Assembly: GCA_028689735.1 (NCBI GenBank)
Contig: JAQVCP010000003.1
Location: 37,561 to 101,560 of the forward strand
Reading direction: 5' to 3'
DNA from: Hespellia sp.
Lineage (GTDB): Bacteria > Bacillota > Clostridia > Lachnospirales > Lachnospiraceae
DNA: 64,000 bases
Shown here: positions 26,729 to 35,060 of the stretch, piece by piece
Position numbering within the stretch: position 1 is the first letter of the stretch
Layout: each line of letters starts with the position of its first letter
The notes under the pieces: generated by a model
What the model saw: the letters and a program-made list of their open reading frames with translations, nothing else
What the model was told of the DNA's origin: nothing
Database searches by the model: none
Translations under genes and position numbers: made by a program

Positions 26729-27433
26729 ATGAAAAAAATGAATTTTTATAAAACGATACAACTCATTCTATTTATCATAATTACGCTGCTTTCTCTGTTC
26801 CTGATTCTTCTGGATCCCGACACCCGCAGCTTTGTGGCCAAGAACAGCCATATCCTTGTCATCTGCGTGATGCTGTGGATTACCCTGGTGCTTGCCTTTG
26901 TTTTTCTGTTTCTGGATTTCTACCTGTTTTCACATTTCCGACGCAATGTCAAGCAGCTGAATCAGATTGCACACGCCGACTCCATTGCGGGTATTCCCAA
27001 CCGGTTCAGCTGTGATTCACTGATTGAAAAATATATTGGCTCACCACTGCCCCCGAATATGGGATGTATTATGATTGATTTGACCAACATCATCGAGATC
27101 AACAAAATCGCCGGCCGGAAAGAAGGCGACCGTGCCATCCGTCTTTTCTCTGACACCCTCCATCTGGCAGCTGCCGGACAATGCTTCATTGGAAGAAACG
27201 GCGGCAACAAGTTCATCGCCCTGTTTGAGAACTGCAGAGAAGACCAGCTGAGAACCTTCATGGAACGATTCAACGATCAGATCAACCAGGTCAATGCCAA
27301 AGAAGTCATCACTCCCATTGAGTACAAATACGGTGCTGCATTCCATAGCTCCGACCCAGCCGAAGCACTGGTTGGAATCACCGATTTGATTGCACACGCC
27401 AATAACCGCATCTATAAAAAACCACACAGGTAA
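26729..27433 (+). CDS. Membrane protein with degenerate GGDEF domain
   Basis: A 234-aa protein with two transmembrane helices (about residues 8-28 and 40-65) and a C-terminal GGDEF-like domain. HADSIAGIPNR matches the D-x-L-T-G-L-P-N-R entry to the domain, but the active-site loop reads GGNKF instead of GG(D/E)EF, so diguanylate cyclase activity is unlikely; it may bind a nucleotide or act as a partner. GGAGGA lies 9 nt before ATG 26729; the track start 24 codons earlier has no site. The sigma factor gene follows after 17 nt, so both act in one unit, perhaps with the membrane protein as a sensor. Confidence 0.8.
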   Translation: MKKMNFYKTIQLILFIIITLLSLFLILLDPDTRSFVAKNSHILVICVMLWITLVLAFVFLFLDFYLFSHFRRNVKQLNQIAHADSIAGIPNRFSCDSLIEKYIGSPLPPNMGCIMIDLTNIIEINKIAGRKEGDRAIRLFSDTLHLAAAGQCFIGRNGGNKFIALFENCREDQLRTFMERFNDQINQVNAKEVITPIEYKYGAAFHSSDPAEALVGITDLIAHANNRIYKKPHR

Positions 27434-27450
27434 AGAAAGGAGCTACCTCC

Positions 27451-28392
27451 ATGATAGAACTCAACTATCAATATCTGGATGTACTGATCAAGCGTACCGT
27501 CGATGGTGATAGTGATTCCTTCGCAGAACTCTACGCCGCAACCTACGAACGCCAGTATCAGTTTGCTTACTATTTTTTAAAAGATATCTACCTCGCACAG
27601 GATGCCATCCAGCAGGTATATTCCTACACGCTGGAGCATCTCGGAACAGTTCGGGACACGCCCCGGATCATCCAGTGGATTGATCAGATTAATTACCGGA
27701 TCTGTTATAAAATATTATATCAGGAACCATCCTCTCAGACAGCGAAGCTCATCTGGAATCTTCCATGCCACGAATCCGCCGTGTTCATCATGTACACCTA
27801 TCAAAGCATGTCCGTTCGCGATATTTCACTGGCACTTGGAGAGTCAAAACAAGTGGTGACCCATCTGTTCCGCCAGGCGCAGAAGAAACTGCAAAAGCAC
27901 AATATTCCAACGGAAGCGCTTCAAAAGACGGTCCGCCTAAAGCCTTCCCGGATGGACACCAAAAGTGCCGATATCCTTTTGGATAATGTTCTGGAACAGT
28001 GCGGATATGCTCCCCACGGCCTCTCTGTCTCAGCCATCGTGACCAGCCACCTTTTCAGACGGGAGAACTACGCACTTCAGAAGGTACTGGCAGGCCTGAC
28101 ACTCTGTGTCCTGCTCCTGCTTCCGCTCCTGTTTGTAATTCCATCTGCAAAAGTCAGCTCTGCGCTGGATACGAACAATGGTCGTCTTATATATAACGTA
28201 AAAGTCAGTTCACTGCTGCGAGTCAAGAGCGTATCGGCAGAGATCAATGGTCAGCCAGTTCCAGTCTATGAAACAGCGAAAAAAGTCTACACCATCGAAC
28301 CGGATACACCTGGCAGTGCCTCTGTAACCATCACACTGGAGAACGGTCAATACAACACCGAGAGCTTCAAAGTCGATACAAACAGAAGCTGA
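27451..28392 (+). CDS. ECF-like sigma factor fused to a membrane anchor and extracytoplasmic domain
   Basis: A 313-aa protein with three parts. Residues about 15-90 resemble sigma region 2 (SFAELYAATYERQYQFAYYFL..AQDAIQQVY). Residues about 100-150 resemble region 4: NLPCHESAVFIMYTYQSMSVRDISLALGESKQVVTHLFRQAQKKLQ. A transmembrane helix (about 213-235, LCVLLLLPLLFVIPSA) and about 75 external residues follow, where an anti-sigma factor usually supplies these parts as a separate protein. A sigma factor tethered to the membrane by its own chain could be released by proteolysis or sense the envelope directly. AAAGGAG precedes the ATG by 8 nt. No separate anti-sigma gene is next to it. Region 2 is divergent, so DNA binding is not assured. 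Confidence 0.75.
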   Translation: MIELNYQYLDVLIKRTVDGDSDSFAELYAATYERQYQFAYYFLKDIYLAQDAIQQVYSYTLEHLGTVRDTPRIIQWIDQINYRICYKILYQEPSSQTAKLIWNLPCHESAVFIMYTYQSMSVRDISLALGESKQVVTHLFRQAQKKLQKHNIPTEALQKTVRLKPSRMDTKSADILLDNVLEQCGYAPHGLSVSAIVTSHLFRRENYALQKVLAGLTLCVLLLLPLLFVIPSAKVSSALDTNNGRLIYNVKVSSLLRVKSVSAEINGQPVPVYETAKKVYTIEPDTPGSASVTITLENGQYNTESFKVDTNRS

Positions 28393-28424
28393 TTATCCTC
28401 TGCTTCTCACATCCGCCTCAGCAT

Positions 28425-28463
28425 CTGCCAGCCACGCTGCTTCCCACAGTCAACTGGCAGTTT
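28425..28463. terminator. Weak hairpin between convergent sigma and SipW genes
   Basis: CTGCCAG and CTGGCAG (7 bp) flank a 22-nt loop, followed on the plus strand by TTTCTC. It is the only candidate terminator in the 72-nt convergent gap and is weak in both directions. Confidence 0.3.
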
Positions 28464-28464
28464 C

Positions 28465-28989
28465 TCAGTCTTCCTCTCTCTCACGCCCCAGCACTGCCGC
28501 AACAATCTCCAACAACACTGCGATCCCGATACAACAAACTGCAAGCAGTCTGCCCCATCCCTCCGTAAACGTCTGGGCAATCCCCCCGACCACTGGCACG
28601 GACAACACTACCTTGCCGATATAATTATCATATTTGACTGGATTCATATCCTTCTCTTTATTCGCATCACCCTTTGTGATAAACTGCCCCATGTTCTTAC
28701 TGTTTGAGACCACACGATGTGTGATGATTGAAGTTGTATCCATCTCCCCATAAAATGCAATGACATCCTCCTTCTGAATGTCATCTGCCGGCAGATTCTT
28801 GATATATACAAGACTCCCTGTGGGGATTGCCGGCGCCATACTTCCACTGATTACCGTGTAAATGTGATAGCCAAATACCTTTGGAACTGTCAGTGGAATA
28901 CATGCCAAAACAAGTATTACTAGTAAAACAGTGCCCAGTACACTGCAAATCGCAGCAACTGGGCTCTTTCTATTTTTTCTTCTGCTCAA
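28465..28989 (-). CDS. sipW: SipW-type signal peptidase I (S26B)
   Basis: A 174-aa endoplasmic-reticulum/SipW-type signal peptidase. Ser is in ISGSMAP, the catalytic base is His in IITHRVV rather than Lys, and the Asp box is ITKGDAN. Two transmembrane helices flank the external core (about 12-32 and 140-162). SipW enzymes in Bacillus process TasA and TapA, which form matrix fibres. Here the gene ends a run that includes two proteins with SipW-type leaders (at 30766 and 31546), so they are its likely substrates. The start is TTG at 28989, 9 nt after AAGGGA; no ATG fits. It lies 20 nt after the MucBP-like gene. Confidence 0.92.
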   Translation of the reverse strand: MSRRKNRKSPVAAICSVLGTVLLVILVLACIPLTVPKVFGYHIYTVISGSMAPAIPTGSLVYIKNLPADDIQKEDVIAFYGEMDTTSIITHRVVSNSKNMGQFITKGDANKEKDMNPVKYDNYIGKVVLSVPVVGGIAQTFTEGWGRLLAVCCIGIAVLLEIVAAVLGREREED

Positions 28990-29009
28990 AATCAGGTTTC
29001 CCTTCCGTG

Positions 29010-29999
29010 TCAGATATCGTCACCGTTTTTCATTTTTTTCATGCCAACCAATAATGCTGCCAGAGCGATCAATGCTGCCACTCCGATAATAATACCAATT
29101 ACCAGTGGGGAAGTCCCCTGACCCTCATCCGCATCTATATTAGATGTCGGTGTATCTTCATCCAAATCCTGCAGTGCCTGAGGTGTCTGCTCGTCCGGAT
29201 TCGCTACCGTTGTGTCTCCACCTGCAATGGCATCGGCTGCAGCTGCATTTGCATCGGCTGCTGCGGCCGCCTCTGCTGGTGTCGCTGGTGTTTCCGGTGT
29301 CGCTGTAGTTCCAGCTGCAGCTCCCCCAGTCGTCCCTGCCGTTGTTCCCGCTGTAGTTCCAGCTGTAGTTTCAGCTGCTGCAGTTGTTCCTGCTGCCGGA
29401 GTCCCTACGGTAGTGACATTGGTAGTCGTTGTTGTGATTACAGTACCAGCCTCACCCGGTGTATATACAAATGTAAATACATTCTCTGCTTCATTCGAGC
29501 TGAGTGTTCCGGTCATCGCCGTTGCCTGTGGTACATATCCATCAATATATCGATATGCCACCACCGGTCTGTCTCCGATATCTCCGTAATAAGTGTTGCT
29601 CGCCTGCAAAGCATTGCCGTTTGCATCCTGATAATTTACAGTATATGCAACTCTGTTCGCTGCAATACCATAAGCAACTACATAATCTGCATCGCCTGTC
29701 ACTGGAAAGGATGAAACTGAATACACTGCATCATTGTCACGTCCGCTGAGACGTACACCCTTCACATAGTATCTGTCATCTGTCACTCTAACATCGCTTG
29801 CATCAACTGTGATCACCGCACCTGCCGAAAGACCTGACTGTACAGTTTCCGTACTTCCATCACTGAATGTACCCTTATTCCCTGTGTACAGCTTTATTGT
29901 ATACGTATAAGGCGCTGCTGCCATCACATTACCAGCCATAAGACCAAGAAGCATGCAGATTGTAAGAAATGATACGAACATCTTTTTCCATTTATTCAT
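29010..29999 (-). CDS. Surface protein with MucBP-like domain and Thr/Ala linker
   Basis: A 329-aa exported protein: signal peptide ending near NVMAAA, an N-terminal beta-rich domain (about 30-110), a MucBP-like domain (about 112-180; YTVNYQDANGNAL ... GYVPQATAMTGTL), a Thr/Ala-rich stalk with TTAGTTAGTT units, and a C-terminal transmembrane helix with a short charged tail. There is no LPXTG or TGD box before the helix, so it should stay membrane-anchored. MucBP domains bind mucin or mediate self-contact in lactobacilli and listeriae; binding here is inferred. It lies between the TGD-box protein (5 nt) and sipW (20 nt), and could tether the fibre to the cell or to mucus. Confidence 0.82.
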   Translation of the reverse strand: MNKWKKMFVSFLTICMLLGLMAGNVMAAAPYTYTIKLYTGNKGTFSDGSTETVQSGLSAGAVITVDASDVRVTDDRYYVKGVRLSGRDNDAVYSVSSFPVTGDADYVVAYGIAANRVAYTVNYQDANGNALQASNTYYGDIGDRPVVAYRYIDGYVPQATAMTGTLSSNEAENVFTFVYTPGEAGTVITTTTTNVTTVGTPAAGTTAAAETTAGTTAGTTAGTTGGAAAGTTATPETPATPAEAAAAADANAAAADAIAGGDTTVANPDEQTPQALQDLDEDTPTSNIDADEGQGTSPLVIGIIIGVAALIALAALLVGMKKMKNGDDI

Positions 30000-30004
30000 C
30001 TCGC

Positions 30005-30751
30005 CTACTCCCCTTCCTCATAACTATTTTTTCGTTTTTTCAAAGAATAGAATCCTAATACCAGAAGCACCACTCCACTTACAAGTGCGATTGCACTCAG
30101 CAGGAGGATTCTTGTGTTATCTCCGGTCTTGACTGTCTGTACCACATTTTTGACTACATTCTGTGTTGTGGCTGCCGCAACCTTCTCCACTGCGAAATTG
30201 ATCTGCAGCTTTGCAAGTGTCTGCTGGTAATTGTTTCCCTGAGTCTCACCGTCTACGGTAATCTTCAGATGAACCGAACCACTCTGGTCCTTGTTCAGTC
30301 TGTCCAGATAAAAATAATTCTCCAGAGAGCCTGTTGCCTGATGGAGTCCGGTACCATTCTCACTGGTTCCATCTCCGCCGACTGTGGTGCTGTCATACAA
30401 TACAGTCTCTGTATTAGAGCTGTTATAATATGTCAGTCTGTACTCATATCCACCGCCCGAAGCAGATGTCTTTGCATCCTCCAGTGACTGGATAACCTCA
30501 TTGGTCATATACCAGTCTGTCTGGTCCGAAGATGAGTTCTTAATCTGTACCTTCAATTCAATACTGTCACCAGGCTGGATATTCGATGCCTCATCCATCA
30601 AATCTGAAGAAGCAAAGTTCGTGTCGATCTCGCTTCCTTTAAATTCGGCAAGCCATCCGTCTTTTCCCTGGTAATCCTCTGCAAATGTTGTCATTGACAT
30701 GCCTACAACCATGATCGCTGTCATGGCAAGGCACAAAATCTTCTTTTTCAT
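30005..30751 (-). CDS. Exported surface protein with C-terminal anchor (VKTGD box)
   Basis: A 248-aa protein with a signal peptide cut near MTTFA-E that is nearly the same as the leader of the major pilin (VVGMSMTTFA against VLGMSMTTFA). The external part (about 24-205) has the look of a beta-sandwich: PGDSIELKVQIKNSS and SVHLKITVDGE. VKTGDNTR precedes a transmembrane helix and the tail LKKRKNSYEEGE. TGD-type boxes are found in front of such helices in many clostridial wall proteins and may be a sortase signal, though not a classic LPXTG. GGGAGG precedes the ATG at 30751 by 9 nt. It may anchor the SipW-processed subunits, as TapA does for TasA; that is inference from position. Confidence 0.78.
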   Translation of the reverse strand: MKKKILCLAMTAIMVVGMSMTTFAEDYQGKDGWLAEFKGSEIDTNFASSDLMDEASNIQPGDSIELKVQIKNSSSDQTDWYMTNEVIQSLEDAKTSASGGGYEYRLTYYNSSNTETVLYDSTTVGGDGTSENGTGLHQATGSLENYFYLDRLNKDQSGSVHLKITVDGETQGNNYQQTLAKLQINFAVEKVAAATTQNVVKNVVQTVKTGDNTRILLLSAIALVSGVVLLVLGFYSLKKRKNSYEEGE

Positions 30752-30765
30752 ACTTTTGTACCTCC

Positions 30766-31524
30766 CTATTGTAAGCTCAGAGTAGAGCCGTCCGATGTCA
30801 CTGTAACGCCCCATGCGCTCTTGATTGCATCCACTGCGTTATGTGTCTGAACTGCATCCACCTCTGCGTCCATTGTAAATGTGTATCCATCATAATCATA
30901 TACATATTTGATTGTATTGCCGTCCACTATCTTAGATACCTTCTCAGCAATCGAATTGTCAATTCGGATGCTGTCTGTAAGATCATTTGTTGTCTGTCCC
31001 GCTGTCAGTGCATTGGTATAGTAGAATACCTGGCGCTCATCGGTAGAAGCTGATGAATCTTCCACCCATCCACTGTTACCTGCCAGCTTCAACTCGATCA
31101 ACTCCGGCGAAAGGTCTGTATTCTTTGCGTTATCCTTCTGCCAGCTCTTTGTAATCACGACTCTTACAAATGTATCGATATTGCCACTGTTTAAGACACT
31201 CAGTTTCTCTGTGTAAGTCTTCCCCGGTACAATCTTCTCGCCATCTGCTAACATTCCGCTGAGAAGCTCGCCGTCCTGCGTCTCATCCCATGCACCATCA
31301 TCCTGATAATTCCGGTGGCTGACTGCCTTTGCCTCGCTGTCCTGCGCACCTTGTTCCATCAGTGTAACACCGATGCTGGACATATTCATCTGCGCCGTAT
31401 AATTTTCACTGTAATATGTAAGCGCCGCCCGCGCGCTTCCGACAGTACTTCCAATCAGCAGCATTGCTGATGCTGCAAGAAGCAGGGTCGGTTTTACAGG
31501 AAATGATAATTTTTTCTTCTTCAT
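30766..31524 (-). CDS. SipW-dependent TasA/camelysin-like exported protein
   Basis: A 252-aa exported protein. The leader MKKKKLSFPVKPTLLLAAS..GSTVGSARAALTYYS has the SipW-type plan, with the hydrophobic core followed by A-x-x-x-T/F-Y. After it comes a beta-sandwich-type region with NSGNIDTFVRVVI, a segment shared in kind with TasA/CalY-type proteins, and the tail NAVDAIKSAWGV. There is no C-terminal anchor, as expected for a fibre subunit that is secreted and polymerised. It lies 21 nt after the 169-aa relative, in one operon with sipW. AGGAGG is upstream of the ATG. Whether it forms a fibre is inferred from its family and neighbours. Confidence 0.85.
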   Translation of the reverse strand: MKKKKLSFPVKPTLLLAASAMLLIGSTVGSARAALTYYSENYTAQMNMSSIGVTLMEQGAQDSEAKAVSHRNYQDDGAWDETQDGELLSGMLADGEKIVPGKTYTEKLSVLNSGNIDTFVRVVITKSWQKDNAKNTDLSPELIELKLAGNSGWVEDSSASTDERQVFYYTNALTAGQTTNDLTDSIRIDNSIAEKVSKIVDGNTIKYVYDYDGYTFTMDAEVDAVQTHNAVDAIKSAWGVTVTSDGSTLSLQ

Positions 31525-31545
31525 CTTCTCTCTGCCTCCTACCTG

Positions 31546-32055
31546 TTACTCTGTACCGTCTGTTCTAATTACATGTTCCCAGTCTGGCATCGCATTGCCT
31601 TCATCATCATAGACAACCGGTGTGCATTCTTGTACGACCATAATTTCAAATGACTCTGTTGTCTGATTCTCATCATTGACCGGATATTCAAATCCTACCT
31701 GAAGCTCGGAAGGAGTTGTTGCTCCTGCTGCAAGCACCGGTCTGTAATACCAGTATCCGTCTCCGCCATCTTCCCAACCCTCTCCGGCTGTGTATGTCAC
31801 ATCAATAACCGAGAAGACCCTGACTCTGACGAAGCAGTCATAATCGCCTGTATTCTCGATCGTGATATGCTTTCCGCCTGTGTCCACATCCTCATGTGGA
31901 ACCGTCTCCGTAAATCCCATTTCCAGTGGTTTTCTTCCGCTTGCCGTAGAATACGTGGTAAAGTAAGCCATCGCACTTCCTACCGAAAGGGATGCAGTGA
32001 GCGCAAGCGCTGCGGCTGCCAGAAAAATCGGTTTTTTATTCAACTGTTTTCTCAT
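31546..32055 (-). CDS. SipW-dependent TasA-like small exported protein
   Basis: A 169-aa exported protein with leader MRKQLNKKPIFLAAAALALT and SVGSAMAYFTTYSTASG after it, a close fit to the SipW-type signal peptide with A-Y-F-T-T at the start of the mature part. ITIENTGDYDCFVRVRVFS is the beta-strand pair typical of TasA/CalY-like proteins. No anchor follows. I start at ATG 32055 rather than the GTG one codon earlier. It lies 13-16 nt after the pilin-like gene and 21 nt before the larger relative, so both probable subunits and their peptidase are in one transcript. Confidence 0.85.
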   Translation of the reverse strand: MRKQLNKKPIFLAAAALALTASLSVGSAMAYFTTYSTASGRKPLEMGFTETVPHEDVDTGGKHITIENTGDYDCFVRVRVFSVIDVTYTAGEGWEDGGDGYWYYRPVLAAGATTPSELQVGFEYPVNDENQTTESFEIMVVQECTPVVYDDEGNAMPDWEHVIRTDGTE

Positions 32056-32071
32056 CACTCATTCCCCCTTT

Positions 32072-33073
32072 TTATTGTGCTGCTCCATCTTGGTACCACT
32101 GATATTGATTGTTCTCATCCAGTCTGAAACTGTTCTCAACTCCGTGTCCGCCATTTGGTCTGCCATCGTGTGTATTGGTAAATGCAACCGATGCACTGCC
32201 ATTCGCCGGAATCAGGACTGTCTGACCGTCCACTTCACTGACTTCATAACTTGCACCACTATAAATCTCAGTTACGGTTACCGTTGCTCCTGCAGGAATT
32301 TTTTCTATGGTAACTGAATCGTTTCCTGCGCTGTTCATAGTAATCATTGCCTGTTTCTTATAAGTCTCACCTACCAGCGGAGTAATGACTGCCTCAAATA
32401 CGAAAGAAGCACTCTCACCCATTGTGATGTTCTGGTTCACCAATGTCTTATTGATTACAAGGGATCCAAACCGTGCTGTCTGCTCCGGCTTCAGGCTCAG
32501 TGCGTTCTCACCGGTAAGATGGTAGATCCACTCATCACTGCTGCTCCCAGAAGCCACATTATAATAATTGTTCGGCAGTGATACAAGATATGGTGTGAAG
32601 CTGTACTCAAAGCTTGGTGACATTGCATTCTCTGCATCCACCAGATACAGTCCCGGCTTCAAGTCTTGGATCGACGCCATTCCATTCTTGATTGTCGCTG
32701 TAATGTCTGTTGTCATCCCGTTGTCCGCCACGATCTTTGCTGCTGTCTCTGCTTTTTCACTCCAGTCTGCTGCACTCGTTTCGCTGTTTACTGATTCGAC
32801 ACCCAATTTAGAGAATTCACTCTCTGCCATATAGTTGCCAGAAGCATCAATCGATGCAACTTTGTACATCTTCACCGGTACGCTGACCGTTCCGTCATAC
32901 AATTCTTTCAAAGCCCCCGCCGTCTGGCTGCCGGCTATTGTGAAATCGATAGAACAATCCGCATCGACATCTACCGCATTCGCCGCCTGCACCTTCGGCA
33001 CTCCAACCACCGAAGCCACCAACACAAGTGCCAGTAACAATGCACTTCCTATTCTTCCTCTCTTCTTCATCAT
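32072..33073 (-). CDS. Pilin-like isopeptide-domain protein without wall anchor
   Basis: A 333-aa exported protein (signal peptide ends near KVQAAN). The N-terminal domain (about 35-190) resembles the N-terminal domain of the major pilin at 35061: VPVKMYKVASID and IQDLKPGLYLVDAEN. A second domain (about 207-310; FGSLVINKTLVNQN .. SFVFEAVIT .. FTNTHDG) is of the Cna-B/streptococcal pilin isopeptide-linkage kind. The protein ends in GGHGVENSFRLDENNQYQWYQDG without an LPXTG motif or transmembrane helix, so it cannot be a standard sortase substrate. It is encoded between the second sortase and the TasA-like genes, so it may link the two fibre types. AAGGAGG precedes the double ATG. Confidence 0.82.
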   Translation of the reverse strand: MMKKRGRIGSALLLALVLVASVVGVPKVQAANAVDVDADCSIDFTIAGSQTAGALKELYDGTVSVPVKMYKVASIDASGNYMAESEFSKLGVESVNSETSAADWSEKAETAAKIVADNGMTTDITATIKNGMASIQDLKPGLYLVDAENAMSPSFEYSFTPYLVSLPNNYYNVASGSSSDEWIYHLTGENALSLKPEQTARFGSLVINKTLVNQNITMGESASFVFEAVITPLVGETYKKQAMITMNSAGNDSVTIEKIPAGATVTVTEIYSGASYEVSEVDGQTVLIPANGSASVAFTNTHDGRPNGGHGVENSFRLDENNQYQWYQDGAAQ

Positions 33074-33131
33074 CGCATCGTATCCTCCTTCAGAATCTTA
33101 TTCGCTGGCTTTCCCATTCTTTGCTTCCCTT

Positions 33132-34037
33132 TTAATTCCTGTCATCCGTCTTTGCCTTATCCACTTCATCCAGCTTCTTATTCTTTCTGTTAAACAGGAA
33201 CCTCATTAATAGTATCACTAAAAGTGTAATTGCTAATCCAAGTATCAGATATAACATGTAATAATTCTGGACTGCTTTCAACATAGAATTCGTAACGGAA
33301 GCAGATTCTTCCTCCTCGCCATTATACGGAACCCTGATCCCCCGGACCAGAAGTCTGTGTGAGTTCACACCATAAGGAGTGCAAGTGAACAACGTCACAT
33401 AATCCTTTCCTTCTTCTATCTTAAGTGCATTTTCCAAAGTCGCGTGATCATCCTTCTCCACCATCGGGAGAATCTCATCGATCTGATAGGCAAGCACCTG
33501 ATCCAGCACATGAATATAAAACTTATCACCCTTCTCCATCTGATCAATATCAGTGAAAAGTCTCGCACTCGGGAGTCCTCTGTGTGCTGCTACCACACTG
33601 TGGGTACTCTCTCCTCCAATCGGTAAGCTGGTTCCATTGAGGTGACCAATCCCGGTCTGGAGAACCGTATCTCCTGTCCCATGATAGATGGCAAGCTTGA
33701 TGTTGATCTTCGGGATGGACAGATATCCCATGACTCCGTCCCCTGCTACATTGAGGACTTTCCAATATTCTGTTCCGGTGAGTTTATCCTCCTCGGAAGC
33801 TCCAAACACATCCGCGTAAACATCATTCTGCGTAATTGTGCTGTTAAATGCATTTGCCAGATTCCACTGCTCGGTAAAATCCTCCGGCTTCATATCGCTC
33901 ACGACTTTCTCATAGTTGCTGATCAGTTTACTCTGGCGATAGGTGTTCCATTGATTGGAAACAGTCGGATAAATAAGAATTCCAAAGCCTATCAGAAAAA
34001 CCAGACCAAACAGGATCGATGGTAGCTTTTTCTTCAT
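33132..34037 (-). CDS. srtC: Class C sortase (second of pair)
   Basis: A 301-aa pilin-polymerising sortase. It has an N-terminal transmembrane helix, the catalytic His in VVAAHRGLP, Cys in VTLFTCTPYGVN and Arg in SHRLLVRG, and a C-terminal transmembrane helix (about 262-285) typical of class C. Class C sortases join pilin Lys residues to the sorting motif of the next subunit. The lid region (YADVFGASE) lacks the exact D-P-F/W/Y form. It starts 2 nt after the stop of the first sortase, with AAGGAG in front. It shares about the same layout as its neighbour but differs in the region before the core, so a different substrate is likely. Confidence 0.93.
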   Translation of the reverse strand: MKKKLPSILFGLVFLIGFGILIYPTVSNQWNTYRQSKLISNYEKVVSDMKPEDFTEQWNLANAFNSTITQNDVYADVFGASEEDKLTGTEYWKVLNVAGDGVMGYLSIPKINIKLAIYHGTGDTVLQTGIGHLNGTSLPIGGESTHSVVAAHRGLPSARLFTDIDQMEKGDKFYIHVLDQVLAYQIDEILPMVEKDDHATLENALKIEEGKDYVTLFTCTPYGVNSHRLLVRGIRVPYNGEEEESASVTNSMLKAVQNYYMLYLILGLAITLLVILLMRFLFNRKNKKLDEVDKAKTDDRN

Positions 34038-34039
34038 AA

Positions 34040-34942
34040 TTACTCCTTCTTTGGTTCTTCTAATTCTTCCGTAACCGACTGCGCTGCTGCAGCGATACGT
34101 CTCTTCTTATCATGCAGATATAAAACGAAGATAAATCCTCCGGTAATGATAAGTCCTACAATCACCCATAACAGATAACTCGTATGAAGACTCACGCCTC
34201 CAAGTGGTGACTTCTCATCCTCCAGTGCGGTCTCTTCATATGGTACTCTGTGACCTCGCACCAAAAGTCTCTGTGAATTGACTCCGTAAGGAGTACAGGT
34301 AAGTAATGTAACCAGGTCCTGCCCTTCCTCAACTGCAAGAGCATCCGTCTCGTCTGGCTCTACTACGGAAATCTTATCGACCTGGTAGCATAACGTCTCA
34401 TCGAGAATGTGCAGCAGGAAGTGATCTCCCTTTTTCAGTTTATCCAAATCTGTAAACAGAGCTGCACTTGGCAGTCCTCTATGTGCAGAGATAACCGCAT
34501 GTGTGTTCTCGCCGCCAACCGGAAGCGAACTTCCTTCCAGATGGCCTGCTGCCTGCTGCAGTACCTTGGTGTCTGTCGTATGGTAAATCGGAAGCTTGAT
34601 GTTGATCTTCGGAATCTCCACGATTCCCATGGTTCCATCATCCGTGATATTCAGACATGACATATATGTCTGATCCTCTTCCTCACTCGCCTCTGCTATA
34701 GCAAATGAATCAGGAAGAATACTCGGTAAAAGTGCTGCGTTGTAAGCCTGCGCTTTCTTCATCTCGGCCTCGTAATCAATCTCACCGGCTGCTTCCTTAT
34801 CTGCTACTACCTGCTCGTAATTGCTAATCAGCTGCTTCTGTCTGTAATTATTCCACTGATTCGCTACGAATGGATACAGCAGTAAGGACAAACCGGCTAA
34901 AAACACTATGCAAATGATTAATGTATTTGTCTTCTTTTTCAT
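34040..34942 (-). CDS. srtC: Class C sortase (first of pair)
   Basis: A 300-aa class C sortase with N-terminal helix, catalytic His in VISAHRGLP, Cys in VTLLTCTPYGVN, Arg in SQRLLVRGHRVP and a C-terminal helix (about 252-275). The segment LLPSILPDSFAIAE before the core is the likely lid. AAGGAG lies 8 nt before the ATG. It follows the major pilin by 118 nt, a gap that holds a GC-rich hairpin, and should be expressed below the pilin level. With the pilin (LPSTG) and adhesin (LPNSG) next to it, its most likely job is polymerising the shaft. Confidence 0.93.
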   Translation of the reverse strand: MKKKTNTLIICIVFLAGLSLLLYPFVANQWNNYRQKQLISNYEQVVADKEAAGEIDYEAEMKKAQAYNAALLPSILPDSFAIAEASEEEDQTYMSCLNITDDGTMGIVEIPKINIKLPIYHTTDTKVLQQAAGHLEGSSLPVGGENTHAVISAHRGLPSAALFTDLDKLKKGDHFLLHILDETLCYQVDKISVVEPDETDALAVEEGQDLVTLLTCTPYGVNSQRLLVRGHRVPYEETALEDEKSPLGGVSLHTSYLLWVIVGLIITGGFIFVLYLHDKKRRIAAAAQSVTEELEEPKKE

Positions 34943-34995
34943 CCGGACTCTCCTTGTTGTTGTATCTTGAAATCAATTTCTAGTTTTTATATGAA

Positions 34996-35018
34996 TCCGG
35001 GGTGTTACCCACCCCGGA
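34996..35018 (-). terminator. GC-rich hairpin between major pilin and sortase genes
   Basis: Minus-strand TCCGGGGTG and CACCCCGGA make a perfect 9-bp stem with a 5-nt loop, followed by TTCATATAAAAA rather than a T-run. It could be a partial terminator or a 3' stabiliser that raises pilin mRNA over sortase mRNA. Confidence 0.5.
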
Positions 35019-35060
35019 CCAATATGTATTACTTTGAGTCAAAGACTCATACTCAACTAA

